Source: Acidobacteriota bacterium (GTDB lineage Bacteria; Acidobacteriota; Terriglobia; Terriglobales; Acidobacteriaceae). Taken from it: 29,185 bases of DNA. Made by a program: the position numbers and the translations under genes. Position 1 is the stretch's first letter. Each line of letters opens with the position of its first letter. Positions 7,867-15,346 of the stretch are shown piece after piece. The notes beneath the pieces were generated by a model, which was given only the letters and a program-made list of their open reading frames with translations, was not told the DNA's origin and made no database searches. The stretch lies in assembly GCA_023410055.1 (NCBI GenBank), contig JAEYQK010000004.1, positions 1-29,185 on the forward strand, given 5' to 3'.

Positions 7867-8205
7867 CTAATGGCTGGGAACCCTGCGAACCTGCGGGAAG
7901 TAGTACCACAACCCAGCAAATGGGACGAAGGCAGCCAGCGCAATCATGGGCCAGGGATGCTTCTCTTTCACTACCGCCGCGTATATCATCCAGACGCCGC
8001 TCAGAGCTACAAATGCAAAAGGAAAAGTAAGTAAGGCAACGGCGATAGCAACCGGGTTCGGTAAGAAGCCCAATCCCGCCACCACTCCGATCAAACGGGA
8101 AATGCCGATCATCTTTCGCCATAACTGAATCAGTTTTGCATTTTCACCACGCATCTGACGGTTGCCCCGTGAGTCGCTAACGAACTCTGTGGAAGGGGAG
8201 CTCAC
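7867..8205 (-). CDS. Small integral membrane protein of unknown function
   Basis: This 112-residue protein is not recognised. The polar N-terminal part ends in a basic stretch (LIQLWRKM), followed by hydrophobic segments LIGVVAGLGFLP, AIAVALLTFPFAFVALSGVW and PMIALAAFVPFAGLWYYF, giving two or three membrane helices. Two starts are possible: GTG 8205 and ATG 8154 (95 residues, beginning MRGENAK); neither has a clear ribosome site. An opposite-strand frame of similar length lacks comparable hydrophobic pattern. It lies between two other minus-strand genes but is well spaced from both, so it may be transcribed alone. Confidence 0.55.
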   Translation of the reverse strand: MSSPSTEFVSDSRGNRQMRGENAKLIQLWRKMIGISRLIGVVAGLGFLPNPVAIAVALLTFPFAFVALSGVWMIYAAVVKEKHPWPMIALAAFVPFAGLWYYFPQVRRVPSH

Positions 8206-8240
8206 AGTGGCAAGGGACTAAAGAAATATGTGCTCTTCAT

Positions 8241-8268
8241 CGCACCCTCTCCTTCGGAGAAGCGTGCG
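8241..8268. repeat. Palindromic intergenic repeat, CGCACCC...GTGCG type
   Basis: CGCAC (8241-8245) pairs with GTGCG (8264-8268), and TCTCC (8248-8252) pairs with GGAGA (8256-8260) around TTC. The same plan, with the same outer arms and similar length, occurs at 17352-17380 inside the GNAT gene, so this is likely one member of a dispersed family. Confidence 0.5.
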
Positions 8269-8388
8269 ACACCCGCGCTCCTACAGACATTTGCGTGAAG
8301 GTAGGGGTTACTCGCTGACGCGAGGAATGACAAGACAAGAGCGAGGGCTGGACACCCTCACTACGCCGTCGGGGCGGCGGCGCTACAA

Positions 8389-8408
8389 CGCCGGACTGGA
8401 GTCCGGCG
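8389..8408. repeat. Perfect inverted repeat flanked by GCGCTAC direct repeats
   Basis: CGCCGGACT and AGTCCGGCG form a perfect 9-bp stem around GG. CGCTAC occurs just before (8381-8386) and across the right edge (8407-8412), so the unit reads as a compact mobile-type palindrome. It is 10 bases beyond the stop of the uracil-DNA glycosylase gene and could also act as a 3'-end hairpin for it. Confidence 0.5.
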
Positions 8409-8418
8409 CTACGGTTCT

Positions 8419-9111
8419 TTACGGCCGCTGCGTTATCAGCTTGCGGGCGGTGCGGAATATCTCCGTGAACATTTGCTCGGTTAGTTTGCCGGTCTGCGTG
8501 TTTTGATTCGACGGATGATAAGAGGCGAGGAGAATCTGTCCGCCTGGCAGGTCGTACGTGGCTCCGTGGCCGAACTTGTACGCCGATTTGTTGGCCAGAA
8601 CGCCTTTTCGCTTGGCGTAATTCAGATACGCATCGAAGCCAATGCGTCCCAGGGCGACGACGAGGCGAACGTTCTTCAGGCAATCCAATTCAGCATCAAG
8701 GAATCTGGAGCAATTGACGATTTCAGCCGGCGTCGGTTTGTTCTGCGGCGGCGCGCAGCGGACAGCGGCCGTAATATAGGCGTCGGTCAGGACGAGACCG
8801 TCGTCGCGATGTTTGGCCGTGGGTTGGTTGGCGAAGCCAGTGCGGTGCAGCACCGGGTACATGAAGTTGCCGGAGGAATCGCCGGTGAAAGGGCGCCCGG
8901 TGCGGTTCGACCCATGCGCTCCGGGGGCAAGCCCGAGGATCAAGACACGCGCATTTGGGTCACCGAAGCCCGGCACGGGTCGGGCCCAGTATTCGCAGTC
9001 CATGTAGGCACGCCGCTTTTCGCGGCCGATTTTCTCTCTAAAGGTGACGAGGCGAGGGCAAAGGCGACAGGAGATTACTTGTGCATTGAGGGCTTCCAAG
9101 GGAGAGGCCAT
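8419..9111 (-). CDS. udgB: Type-5 uracil-DNA glycosylase (UDGb), iron-sulfur
   Basis: This enzyme removes uracil and other deaminated bases from DNA to start base-excision repair. The 230-residue protein carries the family-5 active-site motif GLAPGAHGSNRTGRPFTGD (about 60-78), in which the usual acidic or asparagine water-activating residue is replaced as expected for UDGb, and motif SYHPSNQNTQTGK (about 197-209, His199). Four cysteines, C15-x2-C18 ... C119-x14-C134, match the 4Fe-4S ligands of this superfamily. The start is ATG 9111. A TAAAAT box only 6 bases upstream hints at a leaderless transcript. It is divergent from the trigger factor gene. Confidence 0.93.
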   Translation of the reverse strand: MASPLEALNAQVISCRLCPRLVTFREKIGREKRRAYMDCEYWARPVPGFGDPNARVLILGLAPGAHGSNRTGRPFTGDSSGNFMYPVLHRTGFANQPTAKHRDDGLVLTDAYITAAVRCAPPQNKPTPAEIVNCSRFLDAELDCLKNVRLVVALGRIGFDAYLNYAKRKGVLANKSAYKFGHGATYDLPGGQILLASYHPSNQNTQTGKLTEQMFTEIFRTARKLITQRP

Positions 9112-9159
9112 AAGTTGATTTTAGAGCATTCAGGACAGAGCAGTGTCCAGGTCGCCGGT

Positions 9160-9188
9160 TTGACCCTCTCACCGCTCTCTTCTACTAT
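9160..9188 (+). promoter_or_regulatory. Sigma-70-type promoter of tig
   Basis: TTGACC (9160-9165), a 17-base spacer and TACTAT (9183-9188). Transcription would start near 9195, leaving about 69 bases of leader before the TTG start of tig. It is the best -35/-10 pair in the intergenic region and lies divergently from the glycosylase gene. Confidence 0.55.
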
Positions 9189-9263
9189 AGATATTTGCTG
9201 TATTTGGCAGATTTCTGTGTCGTATTCCGACAACGAACTTTAATCAAACTACAAGGTTAGCCA

Positions 9264-10574
9264 TTGAACTCCACTGAAACAAAGCCTACTTGCTTGCGGG
9301 AAATTGAAGTAGAAGTGCCCGCCGATATTGTCACGAACGAGACTGAGTCTCTTGTCCGCAAATACACGAAACTTGCCAAGATTCCGGGATTCCGGAAGGG
9401 TAAGGTGCCGGCGACCGTTGTCCGGCTACGGTTCGCCGAAGACCTCAAGTCCGAGGTAGTTGAAACGCTAGTACCCAAGTATTTCCAGAGTGAGACGGAA
9501 AAGAAGGGCCTCAAGCCGATCTCGCAGCCCCGCGTTACCGATCTCCACATGCACGACGGCGAGCCGCTGAAGTTTAAGGCAACGTTCGAGGTTCTGCCGG
9601 AAATCGAAGTGTCTGGATACAAGGATATTCGGCCCGAACAGAAGGATACGAGCGTTTCCGACGAGGAAGTCGAGACTGCGCTGAAGAACATCCAGGAACA
9701 GCACGCTACCTACAACGCGGTTTCCGAAGAGCGGGTGCTGCAGGATGGCGACTTTGCCCAGGTTGCGTTTGAGGGCACGCCCAAGACGGAGCCAACGCCT
9801 GAGGGAGCCGAAGGGGAAACCAAGCAGGACGAACCGAAGCCGGTCAAAGTTGACGAGGTTATGGTCGAGATTGGCGGGTCGAATACCGTCAAGGAGTTCT
9901 CGGAAAACCTGCGCGGCGCCAAGGTCGGCGAGGAAAAGATGTTCGACGTGAAGTACGCCGACGACTTCCAGGACCAGCGGCTCGCGGGCAAGACGATGAC
10001 CTACAAGGTTACGGTGAACGGCATCAAGACGAAGGCTGTGCCGGAGCTGAACGACGCATTTGCGAAGGAAGTAGGCGAATTCGAGACGATCGATGCCTTG
10101 AAGCAGCGCATTCGCGAAGGCATGGAGCACGAGAAGAAGCACCAGGCGGAACACGAGGCAAAAGAGAAGATTGTCGACGAACTGCTGAAAGCAACGGATT
10201 TCCCGGTTCCTGAGGCGCTTGTGGAACATCAGATTGACGTGCGGCTTGAGCGCGGGTTGCGCGCCCTGGCGGCGCAGGGCATGAGGGCCGAGGACCTGAA
10301 GCGTATGGATCTGACCCGGCTGAGAAATGGTCAGCGGGAGCAGGCGGTGCGGGACGTGAAGACGCTTTTGATCCTGGACAAGATTGCCGATCTGGAGAAT
10401 ATCCAGGCAAGCGATGAGGAAGTTGAGAAGGAGATCGAGGCCATTGCGGCGCAAGCCAGACAGCCAATAGAGGAGGTCCGGGCGCGTTTGACACAGGATG
10501 GTGCTGTTACTAGAATCCGAGAAAGGATCCGCAACGAAAAAGCCCTCGATTCCCTATACAGTAAACCCGCTTAG
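9264..10574 (+). CDS. tig: Trigger factor, ribosome-associated chaperone and prolyl isomerase
   Basis: Trigger factor binds at the ribosome exit tunnel and shelters nascent chains. The 436-residue protein shows the ribosome-docking signature IPGFRKGKVP (40-49; FRK at 43-45). A central FKBP-type isomerase domain (about 150-255) follows, then the helical C-terminal domain with LVEHQIDVRLERGLRALAAQG-like helices to the end. The isomerase domain contains an acidic, proline-rich insertion (about 171-195, TPKTEPTPEGAEGETKQDEP) not usual in E. coli. The start is TTG 9264, supported by AAGG at 9253-9256 with a 7-base gap and by homology beginning a few residues later. It heads the tig-clpP-clpX-lon block. 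Confidence 0.96.
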   Translation: MNSTETKPTCLREIEVEVPADIVTNETESLVRKYTKLAKIPGFRKGKVPATVVRLRFAEDLKSEVVETLVPKYFQSETEKKGLKPISQPRVTDLHMHDGEPLKFKATFEVLPEIEVSGYKDIRPEQKDTSVSDEEVETALKNIQEQHATYNAVSEERVLQDGDFAQVAFEGTPKTEPTPEGAEGETKQDEPKPVKVDEVMVEIGGSNTVKEFSENLRGAKVGEEKMFDVKYADDFQDQRLAGKTMTYKVTVNGIKTKAVPELNDAFAKEVGEFETIDALKQRIREGMEHEKKHQAEHEAKEKIVDELLKATDFPVPEALVEHQIDVRLERGLRALAAQGMRAEDLKRMDLTRLRNGQREQAVRDVKTLLILDKIADLENIQASDEEVEKEIEAIAAQARQPIEEVRARLTQDGAVTRIRERIRNEKALDSLYSKPA

Positions 10575-10587
10575 AAAGCGGTTTTTC
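10563..10587 (+). terminator. Terminator-like hairpin at the end of tig
   Basis: AAAC-C-CGCTT (10563-10572) pairs with AAGCG-GTTT (10576-10584) around an AGA loop with one bulged C, followed by TTTTT overlapping the stem end. It overlaps the tig stop codon and lies about 50 bases before clpP. It may attenuate rather than fully stop transcription, since clpP has no obvious promoter of its own. Confidence 0.5.
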
Positions 10588-10636
10588 GCCACTTCCCGAG
10601 AAGGTGAAGCAAGGCAGATTGAAAGGACCATACGGA

Positions 10637-11221
10637 ATGCTTGTACCGATGGTAATCGAGCAGACTGGCCGCGGTGAGAGGGCCTACGACATCTATTCGC
10701 GGCTTCTTAGGGATAACATCATATTCCTTGGGACCCCGGTCGATGACACTGTCGCTAATCTGATCATCGCGCAGTTGTTGTTTTTGGCTGCTGAAGATCC
10801 GGAGAAGGACATTCAGCTCTACATCAACTCACCCGGTGGCTCGATCACGGCGGGCATGGCGATTTACGACACGATGCAGTACATTCGCCCGGACGTGATG
10901 ACGATTTGCATCGGGCAGGCGGCGAGTATGGCGGCCCTGTTACTCTCGGCGGGCGCAAAGGGGAAGCGGTTCGCGCTACCGACGTCGCGAATCCTGATTC
11001 ACCAGCCCTCAATGGGCGGGCTTTCAGGGCAGGCGACCGACATTGATATCCATGCTCGCGAGATCCTCAGAATGAGGGAGATCACGAATCAGTTGTTGGC
11101 CAAGCACACTGGCCAGAAACTTGAGAAAGTTGAGAAGGATGTCGAGCGCGATTTCATTATGAATTCGCAGCAGGGCAAGGAGTACGGGATTATCGACGAC
11201 ATTATCGATAAGCCACGCTAG
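10637..11221 (+). CDS. clpP: ATP-dependent Clp protease proteolytic subunit ClpP
   Basis: ClpP forms the tetradecameric serine-protease chamber that degrades proteins fed by ClpX or ClpA/C. From ATG 10637 the product is 194 residues, starting MLVPMVIEQTGRGERAYDIY as in processed ClpP families. The catalytic triad is Ser97 (GQAASMAA), His122 (ILIHQP) and Asp172 (ERDFIMN), close to E. coli mature numbering. The start has AAAGGA at 10622-10627. GTG 10604 is in frame but has weaker support and would add 11 residues. It lies between tig and clpX, the standard arrangement in many bacteria. Confidence 0.97.
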   Translation: MLVPMVIEQTGRGERAYDIYSRLLRDNIIFLGTPVDDTVANLIIAQLLFLAAEDPEKDIQLYINSPGGSITAGMAIYDTMQYIRPDVMTICIGQAASMAALLLSAGAKGKRFALPTSRILIHQPSMGGLSGQATDIDIHAREILRMREITNQLLAKHTGQKLEKVEKDVERDFIMNSQQGKEYGIIDDIIDKPR

Positions 11222-11253
11222 TACAAGGACTTAGATAAGATACCCCGGTAACC

Positions 11254-11282
11254 TTGATTCTGTTCTGGTGTAGGAGTACTCT
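11254..11282 (+). promoter_or_regulatory. Candidate promoter for clpX
   Basis: TTGATT (11254-11259), 17-base spacer, TACTCT (11277-11282). It resembles the tig promoter in spacing and in the TACT start of the -10 box. It would create a leader of about 145 bases with two hairpins before clpX, allowing clpX to be expressed apart from clpP. Confidence 0.4.
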
Positions 11283-11283
11283 C

Positions 11284-11313
11284 GCCCCGTCGTCAGCTGG
11301 TTAACGATGGGGC
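11284..11313 (+). terminator. Strong hairpin between clpP and clpX
   Basis: GCCCCGTCGT (11284-11293) pairs with ACGATGGGGC (11304-11313), ten base pairs with one G-U, around a 10-base loop. It could end the clpP transcript or form part of the clpX leader. The downstream GGCTTGTT is a poor U-tract, so intrinsic termination would be weak. Confidence 0.45.
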
Positions 11314-11345
11314 GGCTTGTTCGTGGGACGCGGGAGAGCACGCCT

Positions 11346-11387
11346 CCTGCCCTAGTCGTAAGCGGAAGCCCCAGCGATCCGCTTCCG
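11346..11387 (+). other. Second structured segment of the clpX leader
   Basis: AAGCGGA (11359-11365) can pair with TCCGCTT (11377-11383). With the hairpin at 11284-11313, it makes the 211-base clpP-clpX gap unusually structured for a non-coding spacer. No known riboswitch class is recognised. Confidence 0.3.
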
Positions 11388-11432
11388 GCGGGAAACAGTG
11401 TGCGTTTGGGTGAGGCTGGAAGGAGTATTCAT

Positions 11433-12707
11433 TTGAAACCCAGATCAGGTTCTGACGAAGTTTTAAGATGTTCGTTTTGCCATAAGTCCCAGGACGCAGT
11501 AGCCAAGCTGATATCTTCGCCGAGCGACTACCCGCGCGCCTATATCTGCGATGAGTGTGTCGCGGTCTGCAACTCAATTCTTGAGGACGACCGCACGGAG
11601 ACCCATGCTGCCGCAACTCCCAACCACCTGCCAAAACCGCAGGAGGTCAAGGCCTTTCTTGACGAGTACGTGATAGGTCAGGAGCAGACAAAGAAGAAGT
11701 TGGCAGTGGCGGTTTACAACCACTACAAGCGGATTTACATGAACCGCCAGCGCACTGATGGCGTGGAACTGTCGAAGTCGAACATTCTGCTGATCGGCCC
11801 AACCGGTACTGGTAAGACGTTCCTTGCGCAGACGCTAGCGAAGATGCTCGACGTACCATTCGCGATAGTGGATGCGACTACTTTGACTGAGGCCGGCTAC
11901 GTCGGTGAGGATGTCGAGAACATCATTCTGAAGCTGTTGCAGGCAGCCGAGGGCGACGTGGGGCGGGCCCAGACGGGTATCATCTACATCGACGAAATCG
12001 ACAAGATTGGCCGCAAGGACGAGAATCCGTCGATTACGCGCGATGTCAGCGGCGAAGGTGTGCAACAGGCGCTCCTGAAGATTCTCGAGGGAACAGTCGC
12101 CAACGTTCCGCCACAAGGTGGACGCAAGCACCCGCATCAGGAGTTCACGCCGGTAGATACGACGAACATTCTCTTCATTTGTGGCGGTGCCTTTGTCGGA
12201 CTCGAGAAGGTGATCGGGCGACGAGTCGGCAAGAAGTCGCTAGGATTTAAGAGCGGGAAAGAGGCGGAGAAGGAAGAGTTCGTTCCAGCGAACAAGCGGG
12301 ACTCGGAGCTTCTGCAGCAGGCGCAGCCTCAGGATCTTATCAAGTTTGGTCTGATACCGGAGTTCGTCGGACGTTTGCCAGTTGTGGGCGTCTTGAATGA
12401 TCTGGACGAAGACGCAATGGTGCAGATCCTGACCCGTCCGCGGAATGCGATTACGAAACAGTATCAGCGCATGTTCGAGTTCGAGAACGTGAAGCTGAGT
12501 TTCCACATGGATGCTCTGAAAGCGATCGCTCGTGAGGCATTGAACCGTAAGGTCGGTGCGCGCGGGCTACGTATGATTCTTGAAGAATTGATGCTGGATC
12601 TGATGTATCACCTGCCAAGTCAGAAACGAGTCAAGGAATTCGAAGTTTCTGCCGAAATGGTAGAGAAGAGAGATGTCTCCATCGCTATGATGGAGAAGGC
12701 AGGCTGA
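11433..12707 (+). CDS. clpX: ATP-dependent Clp protease ATP-binding subunit ClpX
   Basis: ClpX is the hexameric AAA+ unfoldase that delivers tagged proteins to ClpP. Starting at TTG 11433 gives 424 residues, the length of E. coli ClpX; a longer upstream frame from 11307 has no homology. AAGGAG at 11420-11425 with a 7-base gap supports this start. The N-terminal zinc domain has Cys13, Cys16, Cys39 and Cys42. Walker A is GPTGTGKT (122-129) and Walker B is IIYIDEID (about 183-190). The ClpP-docking loop reads LGF (KKSLGFKSG) in place of the common IGF. Sensor and C-terminal small domains are intact. Confidence 0.97.
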   Translation: MKPRSGSDEVLRCSFCHKSQDAVAKLISSPSDYPRAYICDECVAVCNSILEDDRTETHAAATPNHLPKPQEVKAFLDEYVIGQEQTKKKLAVAVYNHYKRIYMNRQRTDGVELSKSNILLIGPTGTGKTFLAQTLAKMLDVPFAIVDATTLTEAGYVGEDVENIILKLLQAAEGDVGRAQTGIIYIDEIDKIGRKDENPSITRDVSGEGVQQALLKILEGTVANVPPQGGRKHPHQEFTPVDTTNILFICGGAFVGLEKVIGRRVGKKSLGFKSGKEAEKEEFVPANKRDSELLQQAQPQDLIKFGLIPEFVGRLPVVGVLNDLDEDAMVQILTRPRNAITKQYQRMFEFENVKLSFHMDALKAIAREALNRKVGARGLRMILEELMLDLMYHLPSQKRVKEFEVSAEMVEKRDVSIAMMEKAG

Positions 12708-12756
12708 GCTAAGAGCGCCTAGTGCGTAGTTGTATGCAGCCCCTTAACATCCAATA

Positions 12757-12804
12757 GCCCGGCGTGTCATGCTTGTAGTTAGACTGGTGCGACGCCGGGC
12801 GTTT
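12757..12804 (+). terminator. Hairpin between clpX and lon
   Basis: GCCCGGCGT (12757-12765) and ACGCCGGGC (12792-12800) form a perfect 9-bp GC-rich stem with a 26-base loop, followed by GTTT. It may be a weak terminator for clpX or a leader structure for lon; the long loop and short T-run make it less than certain. Confidence 0.45.
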
Positions 12805-12832
12805 CGCATCTAAGTAATCTTAGGAACAAATT

Positions 12833-15235
12833 GTGAGTACAAACAGGGAAAAGTTCGAAACACGCAAGCTGCCCATGATGCCGATTCGCGATGTCGTCAT
12901 CTTTCCGTTCATGATGACGCCCTTCGTGGTAGGCCGAGAATCCAGTGTCCGGGCTCTTGAAGAGGCACTCGCCGCTGACAAGAAGATCTTCTTGGCGACG
13001 CAGCATGACGCCAGTATTGATGAGCCGAAGCCGAACGAGATCTACCAAGTCGGCACGGTAGTCAACATCGTCCAGAGCCTCAAGCTGCCGGATGGCAACA
13101 TCAAGGTCTTGGTCGAAGGTGTGGAACGCGGCAAGATTCTTACCGTTACCGACTCCGACGGGTACATGGTTGCCTCCGTTCGAACGGCAAAGTACGCGCC
13201 CGAAGCTCCTGGCGTGTTGGATCCGTTGATCCAGCGTGTAAGTTCGCTGTTTGAGCAGTATGTGAAGCTGGCGCAGTCGTTGAACTACGAAACGATGGTT
13301 GCTGCCGTCAAGATGGACGATCCCGCGAAGCTGACTGACACGATTGCTGCCAACCTGCAACTCTCCATTGAAGAGAAGCAGGAGCTTCTGGAGATATTTG
13401 ATCCTTCCGAGCGTCTCAACCGTGTTGCTGACGTTCTCGACATCGAGATAGAAAAGCTCAACATGGACCGCACCATCCAGTCCCGCGTGAAGCGGCAGAT
13501 GGAGCGTGCTCAGAAAGAGTACTACCTCAACGAGAAGATCAAGGCCATTCAGAAGGAACTGGGCCGTGGCGAAAAGAGCGAGTGGGACGAGCTCAAGAAG
13601 AAGGTCGATGCTGCCGGGATGCCGAAAGAAGTGCACGAAAAGGCAATCCAGGAGTTGAAGAAGCTCGAAGCCATGCCGCCGATGTCGGCCGAGTCGACCG
13701 TTAGTCGCAACTATCTCGACTGGCTGCTCGCGGTGCCATGGAAGAAGAAGTCCAAAGAGATTCGCAATATCGATCGCGCCGAAAAGGTTCTGAACGAAGA
13801 TCACTACGGTCTGGAAAAGATCAAGGAACGCATTATCGAGTTCCTCGCCGTTCGGCAACTGGTCAAGAATCCGAAGGGATCGATCCTGTGCTTCGTCGGA
13901 CCTCCCGGGGTTGGCAAGACCTCGCTCGGTATGTCGATAGCCAAGGCTACGGGACGCAAGTTTGTTCGCATGTCGCTGGGCGGCGTGCGTGACGAAGCCG
14001 AAATTCGTGGCCATCGCCGCACGTACATTGGCGCTTTGCCGGGCCAGATCATCCAGATGATGAAGAAGGCAGGCACCAAGAACCCAGTGTTCATGCTGGA
14101 CGAAGTCGACAAGATGGCGATGGACTTCCGTGGGGATCCGTCTGCCGCGCTGCTCGAGGTGCTCGATCCCGAACAAAACTTCATGTTCGTCGATCACTAT
14201 CTGGACGTGGAGTACGACCTATCGCAGGTGTTCTTCATCGCCACCGCGAACGTGATCCACACCATTCCCGCGGCGCTGCAAGACCGTATGGAAGTTATAC
14301 GACTGCACGGCTACACCGAATTGGAGAAGCTTGAAATTGCGAAGCAATTCCTGATTCGTAAGCAGCGGCAGCAGACCGGCCTGACCGAGAAGAACATCAC
14401 GTTTACCGACGAGGCGGTTCTCGAGGTTATTCGTTCGTATACACGGGAAGCCGGCGTTCGTAACCTGGAGCGCGAAATCGGCAATATCTGCCGCAAGGTT
14501 GCCCGCAGGGTTGTGAAGGATGGCGACAAGTTCGAGGTTGCGATCACGACGGAGAACCTGAACGAGTATCTCGGCGTGATCAAGTTCCGCGATACTCTGG
14601 CCAACGAGAAGAGTGAAGTCGGCCTCGTCACCGGGTTGGCGTGGACAGAAGTCGGCGGCTCAATCCTGATGACGGAGGTTTCGGTTGTCGAGGGAAAGGG
14701 CGGCAAGCCCATCCTGACTGGTAAACTTGGTGACGTCATGCAGGAATCGGCCCAGGCGGCAATGACCTACGTTCGCTCGCGCTGGCAGCAACTCGGACTT
14801 CCGCGCGACTTCTACCGCAGTCTCGATATCCACGTGCACGTTCCCGAGGGAGCAATCCCGAAGGATGGCCCGTCGGCTGGCATCACGATCGCGACGGCGA
14901 TATCGAGCGCGCTGAGTGGGATCCCGGTTCGCCGCGATCTCGCCATGACGGGTGAGATCACATTGCGTGGTAAAGTTCTGCCCATCGGCGGATTGAAAGA
15001 GAAGCTGTTAGCCGCCCACCGCGCTGGCATCTTCGAAGCGATTCTGCCAAAGGACAACGAGAAGGATTTGGCCGACATTCCGGAGAACCTGCGCGATCAC
15101 ATGAAGCTGCACTTCGTCGAAACCATGGACGAGGTCCTGCGTATCGCCCTGGAGCGGCCTCTGCCGGAAGTCACCACCGGGCCCCAACCGATCATTGCAC
15201 CACCGCAACCGGAGCAGCCAGCGGCGCGCCAATAG
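12833..15235 (+). CDS. lon: ATP-dependent Lon protease
   Basis: Lon degrades misfolded and short-lived regulatory proteins in the cytoplasm. The 800-residue protein has the N-terminal substrate-binding LON domain (from LPMMPIRDVVIFPFM, about 13-205) and a coiled helical linker (about 206-300). The AAA+ module has Walker A GPPGVGKT (356-363) and Walker B VFMLDEVD (419-426). In the protease domain Ser681 (PKDGPSAGI) and Lys724 (second Lys of GGLKEK) form the catalytic dyad. The start is GTG 12833 with AGGA at 12822-12825. A proline-rich tail (about 780-800) replaces the usual short end. It is followed by a strong terminator. Confidence 0.97.
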   Translation: MSTNREKFETRKLPMMPIRDVVIFPFMMTPFVVGRESSVRALEEALAADKKIFLATQHDASIDEPKPNEIYQVGTVVNIVQSLKLPDGNIKVLVEGVERGKILTVTDSDGYMVASVRTAKYAPEAPGVLDPLIQRVSSLFEQYVKLAQSLNYETMVAAVKMDDPAKLTDTIAANLQLSIEEKQELLEIFDPSERLNRVADVLDIEIEKLNMDRTIQSRVKRQMERAQKEYYLNEKIKAIQKELGRGEKSEWDELKKKVDAAGMPKEVHEKAIQELKKLEAMPPMSAESTVSRNYLDWLLAVPWKKKSKEIRNIDRAEKVLNEDHYGLEKIKERIIEFLAVRQLVKNPKGSILCFVGPPGVGKTSLGMSIAKATGRKFVRMSLGGVRDEAEIRGHRRTYIGALPGQIIQMMKKAGTKNPVFMLDEVDKMAMDFRGDPSAALLEVLDPEQNFMFVDHYLDVEYDLSQVFFIATANVIHTIPAALQDRMEVIRLHGYTELEKLEIAKQFLIRKQRQQTGLTEKNITFTDEAVLEVIRSYTREAGVRNLEREIGNICRKVARRVVKDGDKFEVAITTENLNEYLGVIKFRDTLANEKSEVGLVTGLAWTEVGGSILMTEVSVVEGKGGKPILTGKLGDVMQESAQAAMTYVRSRWQQLGLPRDFYRSLDIHVHVPEGAIPKDGPSAGITIATAISSALSGIPVRRDLAMTGEITLRGKVLPIGGLKEKLLAAHRAGIFEAILPKDNEKDLADIPENLRDHMKLHFVETMDEVLRIALERPLPEVTTGPQPIIAPPQPEQPAARQ

Positions 15236-15256
15236 TAGGGTAGACGAACGCTGTAG

Positions 15257-15290
15257 CGAAAATGCCCACCTTTTGGTGGGCGTTTTCGTT
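15257..15290 (+). terminator. Strong intrinsic terminator after lon
   Basis: CGAAAATGCCCACC (15257-15270) pairs with GGTGGGCGTTTTCG (15275-15288) around TTTT, fourteen pairs with one G-U. The A-tract on one side and T-tract on the other would allow termination in both directions. It ends the quality-control block. Confidence 0.85.
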
Positions 15291-15346
15291 TCCGTTTGAA
15301 CCCCGCCCAGTTCGAATACTGGGCTCAAATGCAGTATCATCTCCAC

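Noticed and set aside
7670..8122. 150-residue minus-strand open frame
   Set aside because: It overlaps both the methyltransferase and the small membrane protein in another frame and shows no coherent protein character.
8503..9243. 246-residue plus-strand open frame
   Set aside because: It lies opposite the well-supported uracil-DNA glycosylase gene and has no domain, signal or ribosome site of its own.
9468..10454. Long minus-strand open frame (328 codons)
   Set aside because: It is antisense to tig; its Leu/Arg/His-rich composition is what the complement of a real gene gives.
12708..12832. CIRCE-type heat-shock operator before lon
   Set aside because: No TTAGCACTC-N9-GAGTGCTAA-like inverted repeat is present; the inverted repeat here is GC-rich with a 26-base loop.
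12779..14197. Long minus-strand open frame (472 codons)
   Set aside because: It is antisense to lon, with His/Leu/Arg-rich composition and no family motifs.
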